A stretch of 64,000 bases of DNA from Marinobacterium litorale DSM 23545 (GCF_000428985.1 NZ_AUAZ01000005.1:1-64000); one strand, 5' to 3'. Positions 40,271-49,989 are shown, counted from the first letter of the stretch. The notes: generated by a model from the sequence alone, not told the origin. Program-made: numbers and translations.

Positions 40271-41032
40271 TCACTTGGGTGCCATGCGCAGCGCGCAATC
40301 GAGCCGGATTGTTTCACCGTTCAAGAGCGGATTTCTAACGATCTGATCAACCAGCAGGCCAAACTCCTCGGGCTGACCCAGGCGCTTCGGAAAGGGCAGC
40401 GTTGCCGCCAGACTGTCCTGCACCTCCTGAGAGAAGCCGGCCATCATTGGCGTCATAAATATGCCGGGGGCGATGGTATTCACCCGTATACCACTGCGCG
40501 CCAGCTCACGGGCAGCCTGCAGCGTCATCGACACAACCCCCCCCTTGGAGGCGCTGTAGGCCACCTGGCCAACCTGACCTTCGTAGGCTGCGATGGAAGC
40601 GGTGGAGATGATCACCCCCCGCTCGCCGTCCCCATTGGCTTCCCGGTTCGCCATCTCGGCGGCAGCCAGGCGCATGATGTTGAAGCTACCGACCAGGTTG
40701 ACCTGAATCACCCGGCTGAAATCATCCAGCGGCATCGGCCCCTCTTTGCCGACGATTTTGCCGGCCGGGGCGATACCGGCACAGTTCACGGCAATACCGC
40801 AGGGGCCATGCACCTCACGGGCTGCGGCGAATGCCGCTTCTGCACTGTAGGCATCAGCCACATCACAGCGCACAAACAAACCACCCAGCTCCTCGGCGAC
40901 CTTTCGACCGCGCTCCTCCTGAAGGTCGAAGATCGCCACCTTCGCGCCAGCCGCTGCCAGCGCTCGGGCTGATCCTTCACCAAGCCCGGAGGCACCACCT
41001 GTGACTATTGCCGGTACGTCTTTGAACTCCAT
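40271..41032 (-). CDS. Short-chain dehydrogenase, 3-hydroxyacyl-CoA dehydrogenase type II (HSD10-like)
   Basis: A 253-residue SDR. NAD-binding TGGASGLGEG, the NCAGIAPA turn, catalytic Ser in ISTASIAAYEGQ and YSASKGG (Tyr/Lys) are complete. The sequence with AIFDLQEERGRKVAEELGG and the long insert MANREANGDGERGVIIST follows the HSD17B10 family, which oxidises 2-methyl-3-hydroxybutyryl-CoA in isoleucine degradation. It is the first gene of the SDR-ACAD-thiolase unit; a terminator lies between it and prpE upstream, so it has its own promoter in 41033-41200. Confidence 0.88.
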   Translation of the reverse strand: MEFKDVPAIVTGGASGLGEGSARALAAAGAKVAIFDLQEERGRKVAEELGGLFVRCDVADAYSAEAAFAAAREVHGPCGIAVNCAGIAPAGKIVGKEGPMPLDDFSRVIQVNLVGSFNIMRLAAAEMANREANGDGERGVIISTASIAAYEGQVGQVAYSASKGGVVSMTLQAARELARSGIRVNTIAPGIFMTPMMAGFSQEVQDSLAATLPFPKRLGQPEEFGLLVDQIVRNPLLNGETIRLDCALRMAPK

Positions 41033-41048
41033 AACCCACTCACCTTGA

Positions 41049-41059
41049 TTGTTGTTTTT
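41049..41059 (-). promoter_or_regulatory. A-rich leader motif AAAAACAACAA
   Basis: On the minus strand, 16 bases before the SDR start and just ahead of its ribosome binding site. The same 11-mer precedes livG. Fits the Hfq/Crc AAnAAnAA pattern. Confidence 0.55.
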
Positions 41060-41207
41060 GCCGCCTTTTGTGCCACGGCGTTGAATAAGTGATATCCCTA
41101 AGTTTGGAACAGCACCGGAGCCGGTGCCATGACAATATTCGGCAGCAAAATTGGCAAAAAACGACAGCAGAGGACAACAAGGCGAAAAGGAGCTGGGGAG
41201 CGATTTG

Positions 41208-41237
41208 CTTAAGAAAGAAGGGCCTCCGTAGAGGCCC
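41208..41237 (-). terminator. Terminator of the mmsA-prpE operon
   Basis: Minus strand GGGCCTC, TACG tetraloop, GAGGCCC, then TTCTTTCTT, 11 bases past the prpE stop. Confidence 0.75.
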
Positions 41238-41247
41238 TGATCAGGGT

Positions 41248-43137
41248 TCAAGCCACGCCGACCGCCCGTATCCTGTCTTCGATCTCCGGCAGGATGGTTT
41301 CATCGTCAATGGTTGAGGGCATCTTGTACTCCTCCGCGGCAGCGATTTTGCGCAGAATCGCGCGCAGTATCTTGCCGGAGCGCGTCTTGGGCAGGCGCTG
41401 CACGATAATCGCCCGGCGGAAGCAGGCCACGGCACCCACCTGGTCGCGGACCCGTGCTACGAGTTCCTGCTCCAGCTGCGCTTCCTCGATCTCGACGCCC
41501 GCCTTGAGCACGATTAAACCCACCGGCACCTGCCCCTTGAGTTCATCGGCCACGCCGATGACGGCACACTCGGCCACGGCTTCATGGGCCGACACGACCT
41601 CTTCCATTTCACCGGTGGAAAGCCGGTGTCCGGAGACATTAATCACATCATCGGTACGACCGGTGATGTAGACATAGTTGTCTTCATCCTTATAGCCGCC
41701 ATCGCCGGTATGGTAATAGCCGGGAAACAGCGTCAGATAGGAGCTGACAAAACGGTCGTTGTTGTTCCAGATACTCCAGGCCACTCCCGGTGGCAATGGC
41801 AGGCGGATGCAGATATTGCCCGCTTCCATCGGTCCGACGGGCTCACCTTCGCCATCAAGCACCTGGATATCGTATCCGGGTATGGGTTTATTGGTAGAAC
41901 CCAGGCGTGCAGCGGACGGATTGTCCCAGCCCATCATCGGCGCTGTCACGGGCCAGCCGGTTTCGGTCTGCCACCAGTGGTCGATCACCGGCACCTGCAG
42001 CAGCTCATCTAGCCAATAGTAGGTGGCTGAATCGAGTTTCTCGCCCGCCACAAAGATCCAGCGCAGGCTGCTCAGATCATGCCGGTTAGCCAACGCACCC
42101 TCGGCATCCTCCTTGCGAACGGCGCGAAACGCCGTGGGCGCACAGAACATGGAGTTGACCTTGTACTCCTCGATGATGCGCCAGAAGGCACCGGCATCGG
42201 GTGTCCGAATCGGTTTACCCTCGTAGAAGATCGCACTACAACCGCCCATCAGCGGGCCATAAACGATGAATGAGTGACCCACCACCCAGCCGATATCCGA
42301 CGCGCCCCACCAGACATCCCCGGGCTGCATGCCGTAGACGTTATTCAGCGCGAAGCTCAACGCCACGGCGTAACCACCGTTGTCACGCACGATACCCTTG
42401 GGCTGGCCCGTGGTGCCCGATGTATAGAGAATATACAGCGGATCGCTACCGCGAACCGGAACACACTCGGCCGGAAGGACACCTTCCTGCGCCTGATACC
42501 AGTCCAGGTCACGCGCCGGATCCATCTCGGCCTTGAGCATCGGACGCTGGCACACCAGAGTGTAAGGCGGTGTATGCCGGGCCAGCTCAAGGGCACGATC
42601 CACCAGTGGTTTGTAAGCGATCTGTTTATCGAATTCGATGCCGCAGGAGGCGGTCAGAATAACCTTTGGCTTGGCATCGTCGATTCGGATCGCCAGTTCG
42701 TTGGGCGCAAAGCCACCGAACACGACAGAGTGCACAGCGCCAAGCCGGGCGCAGGCCAGCATGGCGACGGCCGCTTCCGGGATCATCGGCATGTAGATAA
42801 CGACCGTATCGCCCTTCTCTACCCCGAATTTACGCAGGGTACCGGCAAACCGGCTGACCCGCGTGCGCAGTTCATTGAAAGTGATCGCCTCTTTGGTATC
42901 GGTCACCGGGGAGTCGTAGTAGAGCGCAACCTGTTCACCACGTCCCTGTTCGATCTGGTGATCGAGCGCGAGATAACAGGTATTAAGCTCGCCATCGGCA
43001 TACCAGCTGTGGGTACCCCAGTCCGTGGCCGTCAGAATCTGTTCCGGCTTTTTGAACCAGGCGATCCGGTCGGCCTGGGCCGCCCAGAAGCCCTCCGGGT
43101 CGTCGATCGACGCCTGATAGTGCGCGTTGTAATCCAT
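41248..43137 (-). CDS. prpE: Propionyl-CoA synthetase
   Basis: A 629-residue AMP-forming ligase activating propionate. The YILYTSGTTGQPKGIVRDNG P-loop, DIGWVVGHSFIVYGPL, WWQTETGWPV and KTRSGKILRAILRKIA (catalytic Lys) follow the PrpE/AcsA pattern; the GHSFIVYGPL stretch and overall length favour PrpE. It is the last gene of the valine operon, 61 bases after mmsB. As MmsA releases propionyl-CoA, PrpE would recapture propionate rather than supply the pathway. ATG 43137 lies 5 bases after GAGG; a GTG two codons upstream is less well placed. Confidence 0.9.
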   Translation of the reverse strand: MDYNAHYQASIDDPEGFWAAQADRIAWFKKPEQILTATDWGTHSWYADGELNTCYLALDHQIEQGRGEQVALYYDSPVTDTKEAITFNELRTRVSRFAGTLRKFGVEKGDTVVIYMPMIPEAAVAMLACARLGAVHSVVFGGFAPNELAIRIDDAKPKVILTASCGIEFDKQIAYKPLVDRALELARHTPPYTLVCQRPMLKAEMDPARDLDWYQAQEGVLPAECVPVRGSDPLYILYTSGTTGQPKGIVRDNGGYAVALSFALNNVYGMQPGDVWWGASDIGWVVGHSFIVYGPLMGGCSAIFYEGKPIRTPDAGAFWRIIEEYKVNSMFCAPTAFRAVRKEDAEGALANRHDLSSLRWIFVAGEKLDSATYYWLDELLQVPVIDHWWQTETGWPVTAPMMGWDNPSAARLGSTNKPIPGYDIQVLDGEGEPVGPMEAGNICIRLPLPPGVAWSIWNNNDRFVSSYLTLFPGYYHTGDGGYKDEDNYVYITGRTDDVINVSGHRLSTGEMEEVVSAHEAVAECAVIGVADELKGQVPVGLIVLKAGVEIEEAQLEQELVARVRDQVGAVACFRRAIIVQRLPKTRSGKILRAILRKIAAAEEYKMPSTIDDETILPEIEDRIRAVGVA

Positions 43138-43149
43138 ACTCACCTCATC

Positions 43150-43160
43150 TTGTTATTTTT
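43150..43160 (-). promoter_or_regulatory. A-rich leader motif AAAAATAACAA
   Basis: Minus strand, 12 bases before the prpE start, abutting the ribosome binding site. Identical to the copy before the liv substrate-binding protein gene. Confidence 0.55.
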
Positions 43161-43198
43161 ATGTGGGGGGCGGTGCCACTCGGGCACCCTATATGACC

Positions 43199-44092
43199 CT
43201 ATTCGGCGCTTTGGTACAGCCTGATCAGACTGGAGAAATCCAGGCCACCATTACCGTTGCTCTTGTGCAGGTTAAACAGTGCCCGCGCCGCCGAGCCCAT
43301 CGGTGTGGCTGATGCGCTCTGCTGGCTCACTTCCATGGCCAGCCCCAGATCCTTGAACATCAGATCCACCATAAAGCCGCCCTCATAATCACGGGAAGCC
43401 GGCACGCCGTCCATAACCCCCGGCACCGGGTTGTAAACCTGCAGCGCCCAGTTATTGCCGGAGCTCTGCTTCATGATGTCGGACAGCACCTTGGGATCGA
43501 GGCCGTTCTTCATCCCCATACTGAGCGCCTCACAGGTGCCCGCCATGAGGATGCCCAGCAGCATGTTGTTACACACTTTGGCGATCTGACCGGCTCCGGT
43601 CTCACCGGCATGGAAGATATTCTTGCCCATGCAGGCCAATATCGGCTGAGCCCGCTCAAACTGGGCGGCCTCACCACCCACAATAAAAGTCAGGGTACCG
43701 GCCTTGGCACCGCCGACTCCGCCGGAGACCGGCGCATCGATAAAACCAATGCCCTTCTCGGCACCGGCCGCAGCCACACGACGGGCGGTATCGGCGTCGA
43801 TGGTAGAGCTGTCGATCACCAGCGCGCTGGAATCGATCAGGTCGAACAGCGGCTGCTCGCCACTGACAAACAGTGCTTCCACATGCTTGCCCGCAGGCAG
43901 CATGGAGATAACGAAATCCGCGCCACGCACCGCATGCTGCGCACTATCCGCCGCATTGCAGCCCGCCTCGACGGCCTGATTCAGTGCGGCGCCAGAGAGA
44001 TCGAAAGCGTTAACGTTGTGCCCTGCCTGGGCGAGATTGGCGGCCATGGGACCACCCATGTTGCCAAGACCGATAAATGCGATTGTTGCCAT
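43199..44092 (-). CDS. mmsB: 3-hydroxyisobutyrate dehydrogenase
   Basis: Oxidises 3-hydroxyisobutyrate to methylmalonate semialdehyde with NAD. The 297-residue product has the N-terminal dinucleotide motif FIGLGNMGGPMAANLAQAGH, the substrate motif DAPVSGGVGGAKAGTL and the catalytic lysine K171 in GQIAKVCNNMLLG. Next in the valine pathway after the hydrolase encoded 66 bases upstream. Length and motifs are typical. Confidence 0.95.
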   Translation of the reverse strand: MATIAFIGLGNMGGPMAANLAQAGHNVNAFDLSGAALNQAVEAGCNAADSAQHAVRGADFVISMLPAGKHVEALFVSGEQPLFDLIDSSALVIDSSTIDADTARRVAAAGAEKGIGFIDAPVSGGVGGAKAGTLTFIVGGEAAQFERAQPILACMGKNIFHAGETGAGQIAKVCNNMLLGILMAGTCEALSMGMKNGLDPKVLSDIMKQSSGNNWALQVYNPVPGVMDGVPASRDYEGGFMVDLMFKDLGLAMEVSQQSASATPMGSAARALFNLHKSNGNGGLDFSSLIRLYQSAE

Positions 44093-44104
44093 GGGTTCTG
44101 TTCC

Positions 44105-44115
44105 TTATTTTTATT
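44105..44115 (-). promoter_or_regulatory. A-rich leader motif AATAAAAATAA
   Basis: Minus strand, 12 bases before the mmsB start; four AA units in register (AAnAAnAAnAA), overlapping the AAGGAACAG ribosome binding site. Confidence 0.5.
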
Positions 44116-44158
44116 CTCGATCATTGAAAGGCTGCCGAGCCCGACAGCCGTCATGCGC

Positions 44159-45256
44159 TTAAAGGTCTGCCAGCGGGTTAGTCGACCAGGGCGACTCGAA
44201 CAGGCCGTCCATAAACGACGGTTCGACCGCCTCAACCGTCGGGAAGGTCCAGTTAGGCTGGCCATCCTTGTCGATCAGCAGGGCGCGAACACCCTCCTGA
44301 AGCTCTCGGTGACGGCAGCACTGAATCGACAGCTCCAGCTCATGCTGGAACACCTCCCGCAACGACATATGACGGCAGCGCTGCAGTTGGCGGTGGATCA
44401 TTTTGATCGATAACGGACTACCGTGGCTGATCGCCTTCTGGGCACGCTTGACCCACTTATCATCGGACTCCACCGCCAATAGCGCAGCGACGACCTCCTC
44501 GACCCTGTCGTGACTGGTCACCTCACGAATCAGGGCCTCGTGGGCACGGATCGGGGCCGGCATGGCCTGGAATGTGTCGCGACACTCCGCCTCCAGCTCC
44601 CGCAACACACGGCTGACCACGCCACCGGCGTCCCCCGTCCAGGCTTCGCTCTGCAACCGTTGCATGAGGCCTTCACGCATATCGGAGGTGAGGACCCGGT
44701 CCGCCAGGCCCAGGAAGAGCGCATCGGCCGCGTTGATCGGGTTTCCGGTCAGTCCCAGAAACAGTCCGGTGCCTCCCGGCATCCGGTTCAGGAACCAACT
44801 CCCGCCCACATCGGGATAAAGTCCGATGGTCACCTCCGGCATGGCCAGGTGGGATGTCTCAGTGACCACGCGGTGGCTACAGCCATTCATCAGGCCCATG
44901 CCACCACCCATGACGATCCCGCTGCCCCAACAGATAATCGGTTTCGGGTAGGTATGCAGGGTGTAATCAAGACGGTATTCACGGGTGAAAAACTGCTCCG
45001 GAAAGTCGCCTTCGTTGGAACTCATCGCCTTGTAGAGGTTGACGATATCGCCCCCTGCACAAAACGCCTTGTCACCGGCACTATCCATAAAAAGAGCGAC
45101 GATACGATCATCATCGCGCCAGCGATCCAGCTGGGGCTGAATCAGGTCGACCATCTCCAGCGTCAGCGCGTTCAGTGATTTTTCCGCATTGATACGAATC
45201 TCACCGATCGCGTGACCATCACCGGTTGCATGTTCGATAAAGAGCACAGCGCTCAT
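44159..45256 (-). CDS. 3-hydroxyisobutyryl-CoA hydrolase
   Basis: A 365-residue crotonase-superfamily protein. The oxyanion motif DKAFCAGGDIVNLYK, the IICWGSGIVMGGGMGLM loop and LAMPEVTIGLYPDVGGSWFL (catalytic acids) are those of the HIBCH hydrolases rather than hydratases, and the length is about 100 residues longer than enoyl-CoA hydratases. It frees 3-hydroxyisobutyrate from CoA, avoiding build-up of toxic methacrylyl-CoA. ATG 45256 follows GGAGAACCGT and is 14 bases after the preceding hydratase stop, so translation may be coupled. Confidence 0.9.
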   Translation of the reverse strand: MSAVLFIEHATGDGHAIGEIRINAEKSLNALTLEMVDLIQPQLDRWRDDDRIVALFMDSAGDKAFCAGGDIVNLYKAMSSNEGDFPEQFFTREYRLDYTLHTYPKPIICWGSGIVMGGGMGLMNGCSHRVVTETSHLAMPEVTIGLYPDVGGSWFLNRMPGGTGLFLGLTGNPINAADALFLGLADRVLTSDMREGLMQRLQSEAWTGDAGGVVSRVLRELEAECRDTFQAMPAPIRAHEALIREVTSHDRVEEVVAALLAVESDDKWVKRAQKAISHGSPLSIKMIHRQLQRCRHMSLREVFQHELELSIQCCRHRELQEGVRALLIDKDGQPNWTFPTVEAVEPSFMDGLFESPWSTNPLADL

Positions 45257-45270
45257 ACGGTTCTCCCCAT

Positions 45271-46047
45271 TCAGCGGTTGATCCACTCGGCCTTGCGCTT
45301 CTCAAGGAAGGCGTTAACCCCCTCACGCTGATCTTCGGTATGGAAAAGATCCACAAACAGCTCGCGCTCCAGTATGTATCCCTGATCCAGCGGGCGACTG
45401 CGACCGGACTGAATCAGCGTTTTGCAGGCAGCCACCGCCGAGGGGCTCTGCTCCGCAACCTGTTCAGCCAGCTCCAACGCGCGGGACAGCGCCTGCCCCT
45501 GTTCGACCACCTCTTCGACCAGACCGATCTCACGCGCCTGCTGCGCTTTAACCCGTTCGCCGCAGAGGATCATCCGCTTGGCCCAGCCCTCACCGACAAG
45601 CCAGGTCAGATTCTGAGTCCCCCCGGCGCAGGGCAACAGGCCGACTTTTGCTTCGGGCAGCGCCATCTGGGCCTGGGTTTCAGCTACGCGCAGATCACAG
45701 GCCAGTGCCACTTCCAGTCCGCCCCCCATGGCGAAGCCGTTGATGGCGGCGATGGATACGCCGCGAAAACGGCTCAGGGTTTCGAAGGCTTCACCGAACA
45801 GGCGAGCCATATCACGGGCTACACTGCGATCCCCGTCCGCAAACAACTTGAGATCTGCACCGGCGGAAAAGAACTTGTCCCCCTCGCCGGTCAATACCAG
45901 GCTCCAGATCTCCCGGTCCTGATTCAGCTCCTCTACACTGCGCGTGAGTGCCTGCAGGCTGTCCGCCGTCCAGGTATTGGCCGGTGGGTTATTCATGGTC
46001 ACTAGCGCCACATGGCCGCGCTTTTCAATTCGAATCGGTTCAGACAT
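45271..46047 (-). CDS. Enoyl-CoA hydratase (methacrylyl-CoA hydratase role)
   Basis: A 258-residue crotonase. Oxyanion hole segments FSAGADLKLFADG and INGFAMGGGLEVALACDLRV, followed by ALPEAKVGLLPCAGGTQNLT with the catalytic Glu pair region (the usual second Glu after GGTQ is less clear). In this operon it would hydrate methacrylyl-CoA to 3-hydroxyisobutyryl-CoA. ATG 46047 is preceded by AGGAGAGCAGGAAT. Confidence 0.88.
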   Translation of the reverse strand: MSEPIRIEKRGHVALVTMNNPPANTWTADSLQALTRSVEELNQDREIWSLVLTGEGDKFFSAGADLKLFADGDRSVARDMARLFGEAFETLSRFRGVSIAAINGFAMGGGLEVALACDLRVAETQAQMALPEAKVGLLPCAGGTQNLTWLVGEGWAKRMILCGERVKAQQAREIGLVEEVVEQGQALSRALELAEQVAEQSPSAVAACKTLIQSGRSRPLDQGYILERELFVDLFHTEDQREGVNAFLEKRKAEWINR

Positions 46048-46096
46048 ATTCCTGCTCTCCTTGAAGCCGGTTTGTCGTGTGCCTCTCAAGCCGGTG

Positions 46097-47251
46097 TTAA
46101 AGCTCGCCGGCTCCTTCAGCCAGCACTCGGCGGGAGATAATGAGGCGCATCACTTCGTTGGTACCTTCCAGAATTCGATGAACCCGGGTGTCACGCAGAT
46201 AACGCTCCAGCGGGTACTCCTTGATATAGCCGTTACCGCCATACAGCTGAAGCGCTTCGTCACAGATGCCGTAGCAGACATCGGTGGCAAACCGCTTGGC
46301 CATGGCACAATAACTGGTGGCATCGGGGTGACCGTTATCCAGCTTGCTGGCGGCCAGACGCACCATCTGCCGGGCGGCTACCAGTTCCGTCTGCATATCG
46401 GCAATCCGGAACTGCAACGCCTGAAAATCGGCCAGGCGCTGACCGAACTGCCGTCGTTCAAGCAGATACTCCCGCGCTTTATTGAGCGCCTGCTGGGCGG
46501 TTCCCACCGAACAGGTAGCGATATTGATCCGACCGCCATCCAGGCCCTTCATGGCGATCCTGAAGCCCTGGCCCTCTTCACCCAATAAATTCAACGCCGG
46601 TACACGTACGTCTTCAAAGGTGATCATCCGTGTGGGCTGGCAGTTCCACCCCAGTTTGTCCTCCTTGCGGCCGTAGCTGATACCCTCGCTGCGAGCATCG
46701 ACCGCGAAAGCAGATATCCCGGCCGCACCCTCACCACCGGTGCGGGCCATCACCACCAGAAGGTCGGTACTGCCGGCGCCCGAGATAAAGATTTTGCTGC
46801 CATTGAGCACATAGTGATCTCCATCGCGACGGGCCGTGGTTTTCAGCGAAGCCGCATCGGAACCAGCATTGGGCTCGGTCAGGCAGTAGGAGCCAAGCTG
46901 CTGGCCACTGGCCAACCCCTCGCTCCACTGCTCGATAACCGCCGGGCCACCAAAACTGGCCACCATCCAGCTCACCATGTTGTGGATGGTGAGGTAGGCC
47001 GTGGTGGAGGTACAGCCCATCGCCAGTTGCTCAAAGATAATGCTGGCGTCCAGACGGCTCAGCCCCAAGCCGCCCGCCGCTTCCGGTGTATACAACGAGC
47101 AGAATCCAAGCTCGCCGGCTTTCTGTAACACCTCGACCGGAAAGATCGCTTCTTGATCCCACTCACCCGCGTTGGGCTCAAGCTCATTGAGGGCAAACCC
47201 TCGCGCCATATCGGCAAAGGCGATCTGGTCTTCGTTCAGTTCAAAATCCAT
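46097..47251 (-). CDS. Isobutyryl-CoA dehydrogenase (acyl-CoA dehydrogenase)
   Basis: A 384-residue acyl-CoA dehydrogenase: CLTEPNAGSDAASLKTTA, FISGAGSTDLLVVMARTGG, LYGGNGYIKEYPLERYLRDT and the C-terminal VHRILEGTNEVMRLIISR. The wording HNMVSWMVASFG and SGAGSTDLYVV-type loop resemble ACAD8 (isobutyryl-CoA dehydrogenase), which fits its place between mmsA and the hydratase. ATG 47251 is preceded by GAGGTGTGTG; the GTG codon just before it is less likely. Electron acceptor should be EtfBA. Confidence 0.9.
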   Translation of the reverse strand: MDFELNEDQIAFADMARGFALNELEPNAGEWDQEAIFPVEVLQKAGELGFCSLYTPEAAGGLGLSRLDASIIFEQLAMGCTSTTAYLTIHNMVSWMVASFGGPAVIEQWSEGLASGQQLGSYCLTEPNAGSDAASLKTTARRDGDHYVLNGSKIFISGAGSTDLLVVMARTGGEGAAGISAFAVDARSEGISYGRKEDKLGWNCQPTRMITFEDVRVPALNLLGEEGQGFRIAMKGLDGGRINIATCSVGTAQQALNKAREYLLERRQFGQRLADFQALQFRIADMQTELVAARQMVRLAASKLDNGHPDATSYCAMAKRFATDVCYGICDEALQLYGGNGYIKEYPLERYLRDTRVHRILEGTNEVMRLIISRRVLAEGAGEL

Positions 47252-47278
47252 CACACACCTCGAACTCGCCTGCGGTTA

Positions 47279-48772
47279 TCACTTGAGCTGGATGGTCATG
47301 TTGGGACCGGAAACGATATCGTCCTCAAACCAGCGTGCAGTCACGGTCTTGGTCTCGGTGTAGAACTTCACCGCCTGCTTGCCATAGGCGTGCTGATCGC
47401 CGTAGAAGGACTTGCGCCAGCCCGTGAAGGAGAACATGGGCAGCGGCACCGGTACCGGCACATTGATACCAACCTGACCCACTTTGATCTCGTGCTGATA
47501 CTTGCGCGCCGCGGCGCCGGAGGACGTGAAGATCGAGGTACCGTTGCCATAGGGGTTTTCGTTGATCAGGGCAATCGCCTCATCGAGCGTATCCACCTCG
47601 AGTGCGATCAGCACCGGACCGAAAATCTCCTCCTGGTAGATCGACATATCACGGGTCACATTGCGGAACATGGTGGGGCCCACCCAGTTACCATCCGGAT
47701 AGCCCTCGACAGCACATTCGCTGCCATCGAGGATACAGTCCGCTCCGGCGTCTTTACCCTCCTGAATCAATCGCAGAACACGCTCCCGCGCCTGAGGGTT
47801 AATCAACGGTCCGTAGCCGGCCTGGGGGTCGTTCCAGGCACCCGGACGGACCTTGGCCAGGGCATCGCGCACCTCTTCTATCCACTGACGAGACTCACCC
47901 ACAAACACCGCCACGGAAATCGCCATACAGCGCTGTCCCCCAGCGCCCACGGAAGCACCCGCGATATTGCTGATCACCTGATTCTTGGACGCATCCGGCA
48001 TCACCACCATGTGGTTCTTCGCGCCGGCAAACGCCTGCACCCGCTTCATATGGTCGGTGCCGGTACGGTAAATGTGCTCACCCACAGCCACCGACCCGAC
48101 GAACGAGATCGCCGGTGTATCCTTGTGAGTCAGCAGCTGGTTCACAACATCCTTGGTGCCGTGAACAATCTGCAGCAGCCCATCCGGCGCACCGGCTTCC
48201 TTAAACAGCTCAGCCAGGCGCATCGGTGTCAGTGGATCCTGCTCGGAGGGTTTCAGCACGAAGGTATTGCCACAGGCGATCGCCATCGGGAACATCCACA
48301 GCGGAATCATGGCCGGAAAGTTAAATGGCGTGATACCCACGCAAACACCCAGTGGCTGAGTGACGCTGTAGCAGTCGATTTTACGGGCCACGTTTTCCAC
48401 CGTTTCGCCCATGCTCAACGAAGCGATATTGCAGGCATGCTCCACCACCTCAATACCACGCCACACATCCCCTTTGGCATCTTCGAAGGTTTTACCGGTT
48501 TCCTGAGCCAGCAGCTCGGCCAGTTCATCATGGTGCTCTTTCAACAGCGCCTGATAGCGCAGCATCAACCGCGCACGATCACCCACGGCGGTCTCTTTCC
48601 AGCTATCAAACGCCTGCTGCGCTACAGACACGGCGCGATCAACCTCAGCCGACGTGGCACAGGGCACCTGCGCCAGGACCTCCTGCGTAGCGGGATTGGT
48701 CACCGGCAGCCACTGGCTGGTTTCGCTCTGTACGAATTCACCACCGATCAGAAGCGGTACATGCTGAGTCAT
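47279..48772 (-). CDS. mmsA: Methylmalonate-semialdehyde dehydrogenase (CoA-acylating)
   Basis: Converts methylmalonate semialdehyde to propionyl-CoA and CO2 with NAD and CoA. The 497-residue aldehyde dehydrogenase has catalytic C282 in [11 protein letters not shown], the [20 protein letters not shown] cofactor stretch and [20 protein letters not shown], all typical of MmsA. First gene of the minus-strand valine operon (mmsA, dehydrogenase, hydratase, hydrolase, mmsB, prpE), divergent from the AraC regulator at 48985. Confidence 0.96.
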   Translation of the reverse strand: MTQHVPLLIGGEFVQSETSQWLPVTNPATQEVLAQVPCATSAEVDRAVSVAQQAFDSWKETAVGDRARLMLRYQALLKEHHDELAELLAQETGKTFEDAKGDVWRGIEVVEHACNIASLSMGETVENVARKIDCYSVTQPLGVCVGITPFNFPAMIPLWMFPMAIACGNTFVLKPSEQDPLTPMRLAELFKEAGAPDGLLQIVHGTKDVVNQLLTHKDTPAISFVGSVAVGEHIYRTGTDHMKRVQAFAGAKNHMVVMPDASKNQVISNIAGASVGAGGQRCMAISVAVFVGESRQWIEEVRDALAKVRPGAWNDPQAGYGPLINPQARERVLRLIQEGKDAGADCILDGSECAVEGYPDGNWVGPTMFRNVTRDMSIYQEEIFGPVLIALEVDTLDEAIALINENPYGNGTSIFTSSGAAARKYQHEIKVGQVGINVPVPVPLPMFSFTGWRKSFYGDQHAYGKQAVKFYTETKTVTARWFEDDIVSGPNMTIQLK

Positions 48773-48794
48773 TCAAGTCACCTTCACAGTCAGA

Positions 48795-48805
48795 TTTTTG
48801 TTGTT
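48795..48805 (-). promoter_or_regulatory. A-rich leader motif AACAACAAAAA
   Basis: Minus strand, 22 bases before the mmsA start. Fits AAnAAnAA in two registers. The rest of the mmsA-mmsR gap (48773-48984) shows no clear operator. Confidence 0.5.
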
Positions 48806-48984
48806 ATGCGATCGCAGCCAACCTGCTATCGGTTTCCGAGACGCTAGAGCTGCGTCTGAACACTGACTGATTTTGTAACACAGGGAGCCCCACGCAGAGA
48901 TTGATAATGTTGCTCAGTTGATGGACTATATTGCTATTAAATAAGGGATAATACTAATTAACGAAATACAACAGTACCTGAATC

Positions 48985-49890
48985 ATGAGCACACCCTCCA
49001 GCTGGCCTCTTTCCCCCGAAAGCATCCGTTTTGTTCTGCCCCGAAAAGTGGTTTCCGAACTGGCACAACACCCGCTCAGCGAGCAACTGTATCCGTTAGG
49101 CCTGGGATATTATCGACGGGCACAGGGCCATGAAATGCGTCGCGCTCAACATGACGACTTTCTGCTGATTTACTGTCTGGAAGGCAGTGGCAGAGTCACC
49201 TATGGAGACGAGAATAAGCGCCGTATCGTGAGGCCAGGCGATCTCCTGGTGCTACCGCGCGGAACTGCCCACCATTACCGGACCGACGCCCGGGACCCCT
49301 GGAGTATCTACTGGATTCACTTCGGCGGGCAGTTGTCACAGACATTTATCGACCAGCTGGCACTGGATGTCGGTTCGCCCTTACTGCATCTGGGAATCCA
49401 CTCTCGACTGGTGTCTGACTTTGAGACCTTGCTGGACACCCGCCAGGCACGCCACCGACTCACATCCTACCTGCATGCCAGCAGTCAGTTACGTCAGCTC
49501 CTGACACATATTGCGCTATTGCGCCCACTGGCCAGATTACAGCAGGAGGAATCATTTGATATCGAAAAGGTGCACAGCCTGATGCAGGCCCGACTGCATG
49601 AACAACTGGATGTGAACACGCTGGCCAGCGCCGTAAGCCTGTCCAAATACCACTTTATCAAGAAGTACAAAACACTGACCGGTACGACGCCGATCAACCA
49701 TTTCATCCAGCTCAAGATCGAGCGCGCCTGCCACCTGCTGGATGTGACCGACAAGGAGATAAAGGAGATAGCCTGGGCTGTAGGATATGAAGATGCTTAC
49801 TATTTTTCTCGCATCTTTAAAAAGACGATGGGCATTTCGCCCAGCCACTACCGGGCAATCCGAACCGGCCACTCCTCTTACGTCAGCTGA
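48985..49890 (+). CDS. mmsR: AraC-family regulator, MmsR-like
   Basis: A 301-residue regulator with an N-terminal cupin sensor (RRAQHDDFLLIYCLEGSGRV, RPGDLLVLPRGTAHHYR, WSIYWIHFGG) and a C-terminal AraC double helix-turn-helix (QLDVNTLASAVSLSKYHFIK, then KEIKEIAWAVGYEDAYYFSR and IFKKTMGISPSHYR). Its position, divergent from mmsA, is that of MmsR, the activator of valine/3-hydroxyisobutyrate catabolism in Pseudomonas. The gene symbol rests on that position and architecture. Confidence 0.85.
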   Translation: MSTPSSWPLSPESIRFVLPRKVVSELAQHPLSEQLYPLGLGYYRRAQGHEMRRAQHDDFLLIYCLEGSGRVTYGDENKRRIVRPGDLLVLPRGTAHHYRTDARDPWSIYWIHFGGQLSQTFIDQLALDVGSPLLHLGIHSRLVSDFETLLDTRQARHRLTSYLHASSQLRQLLTHIALLRPLARLQQEESFDIEKVHSLMQARLHEQLDVNTLASAVSLSKYHFIKKYKTLTGTTPINHFIQLKIERACHLLDVTDKEIKEIAWAVGYEDAYYFSRIFKKTMGISPSHYRAIRTGHSSYVS

Positions 49891-49934
49891 TATTTCAACC
49901 GGCGCCGAACGACCATGGCCAGCTAGATCGTTAA

Positions 49935-49969
49935 CGAAAAAACGCCCACCGGGGAATCAATGGTGGGCG
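49935..49969 (-). terminator. Terminator of the branched-chain amino acid transporter operon
   Basis: Minus strand CGCCCACC, 11-base loop, GGTGGGCG, then TTTTTT, 20 bases past the livM stop. Confidence 0.82.
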
Positions 49970-49989
49970 AATCGCTCGACCGGGTCGAG

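Noticed and set aside
42274-43224. Plus-strand open frame opposite prpE (316 codons)
   Set aside because: Shadow of prpE codon bias; low-complexity basic product.
47153-48847. Long open frame on the plus strand opposite mmsA (564 codons)
   Set aside because: Histidine- and arginine-rich product with no domain pattern, no ribosome binding site; a mirror of the strong codon bias of mmsA.
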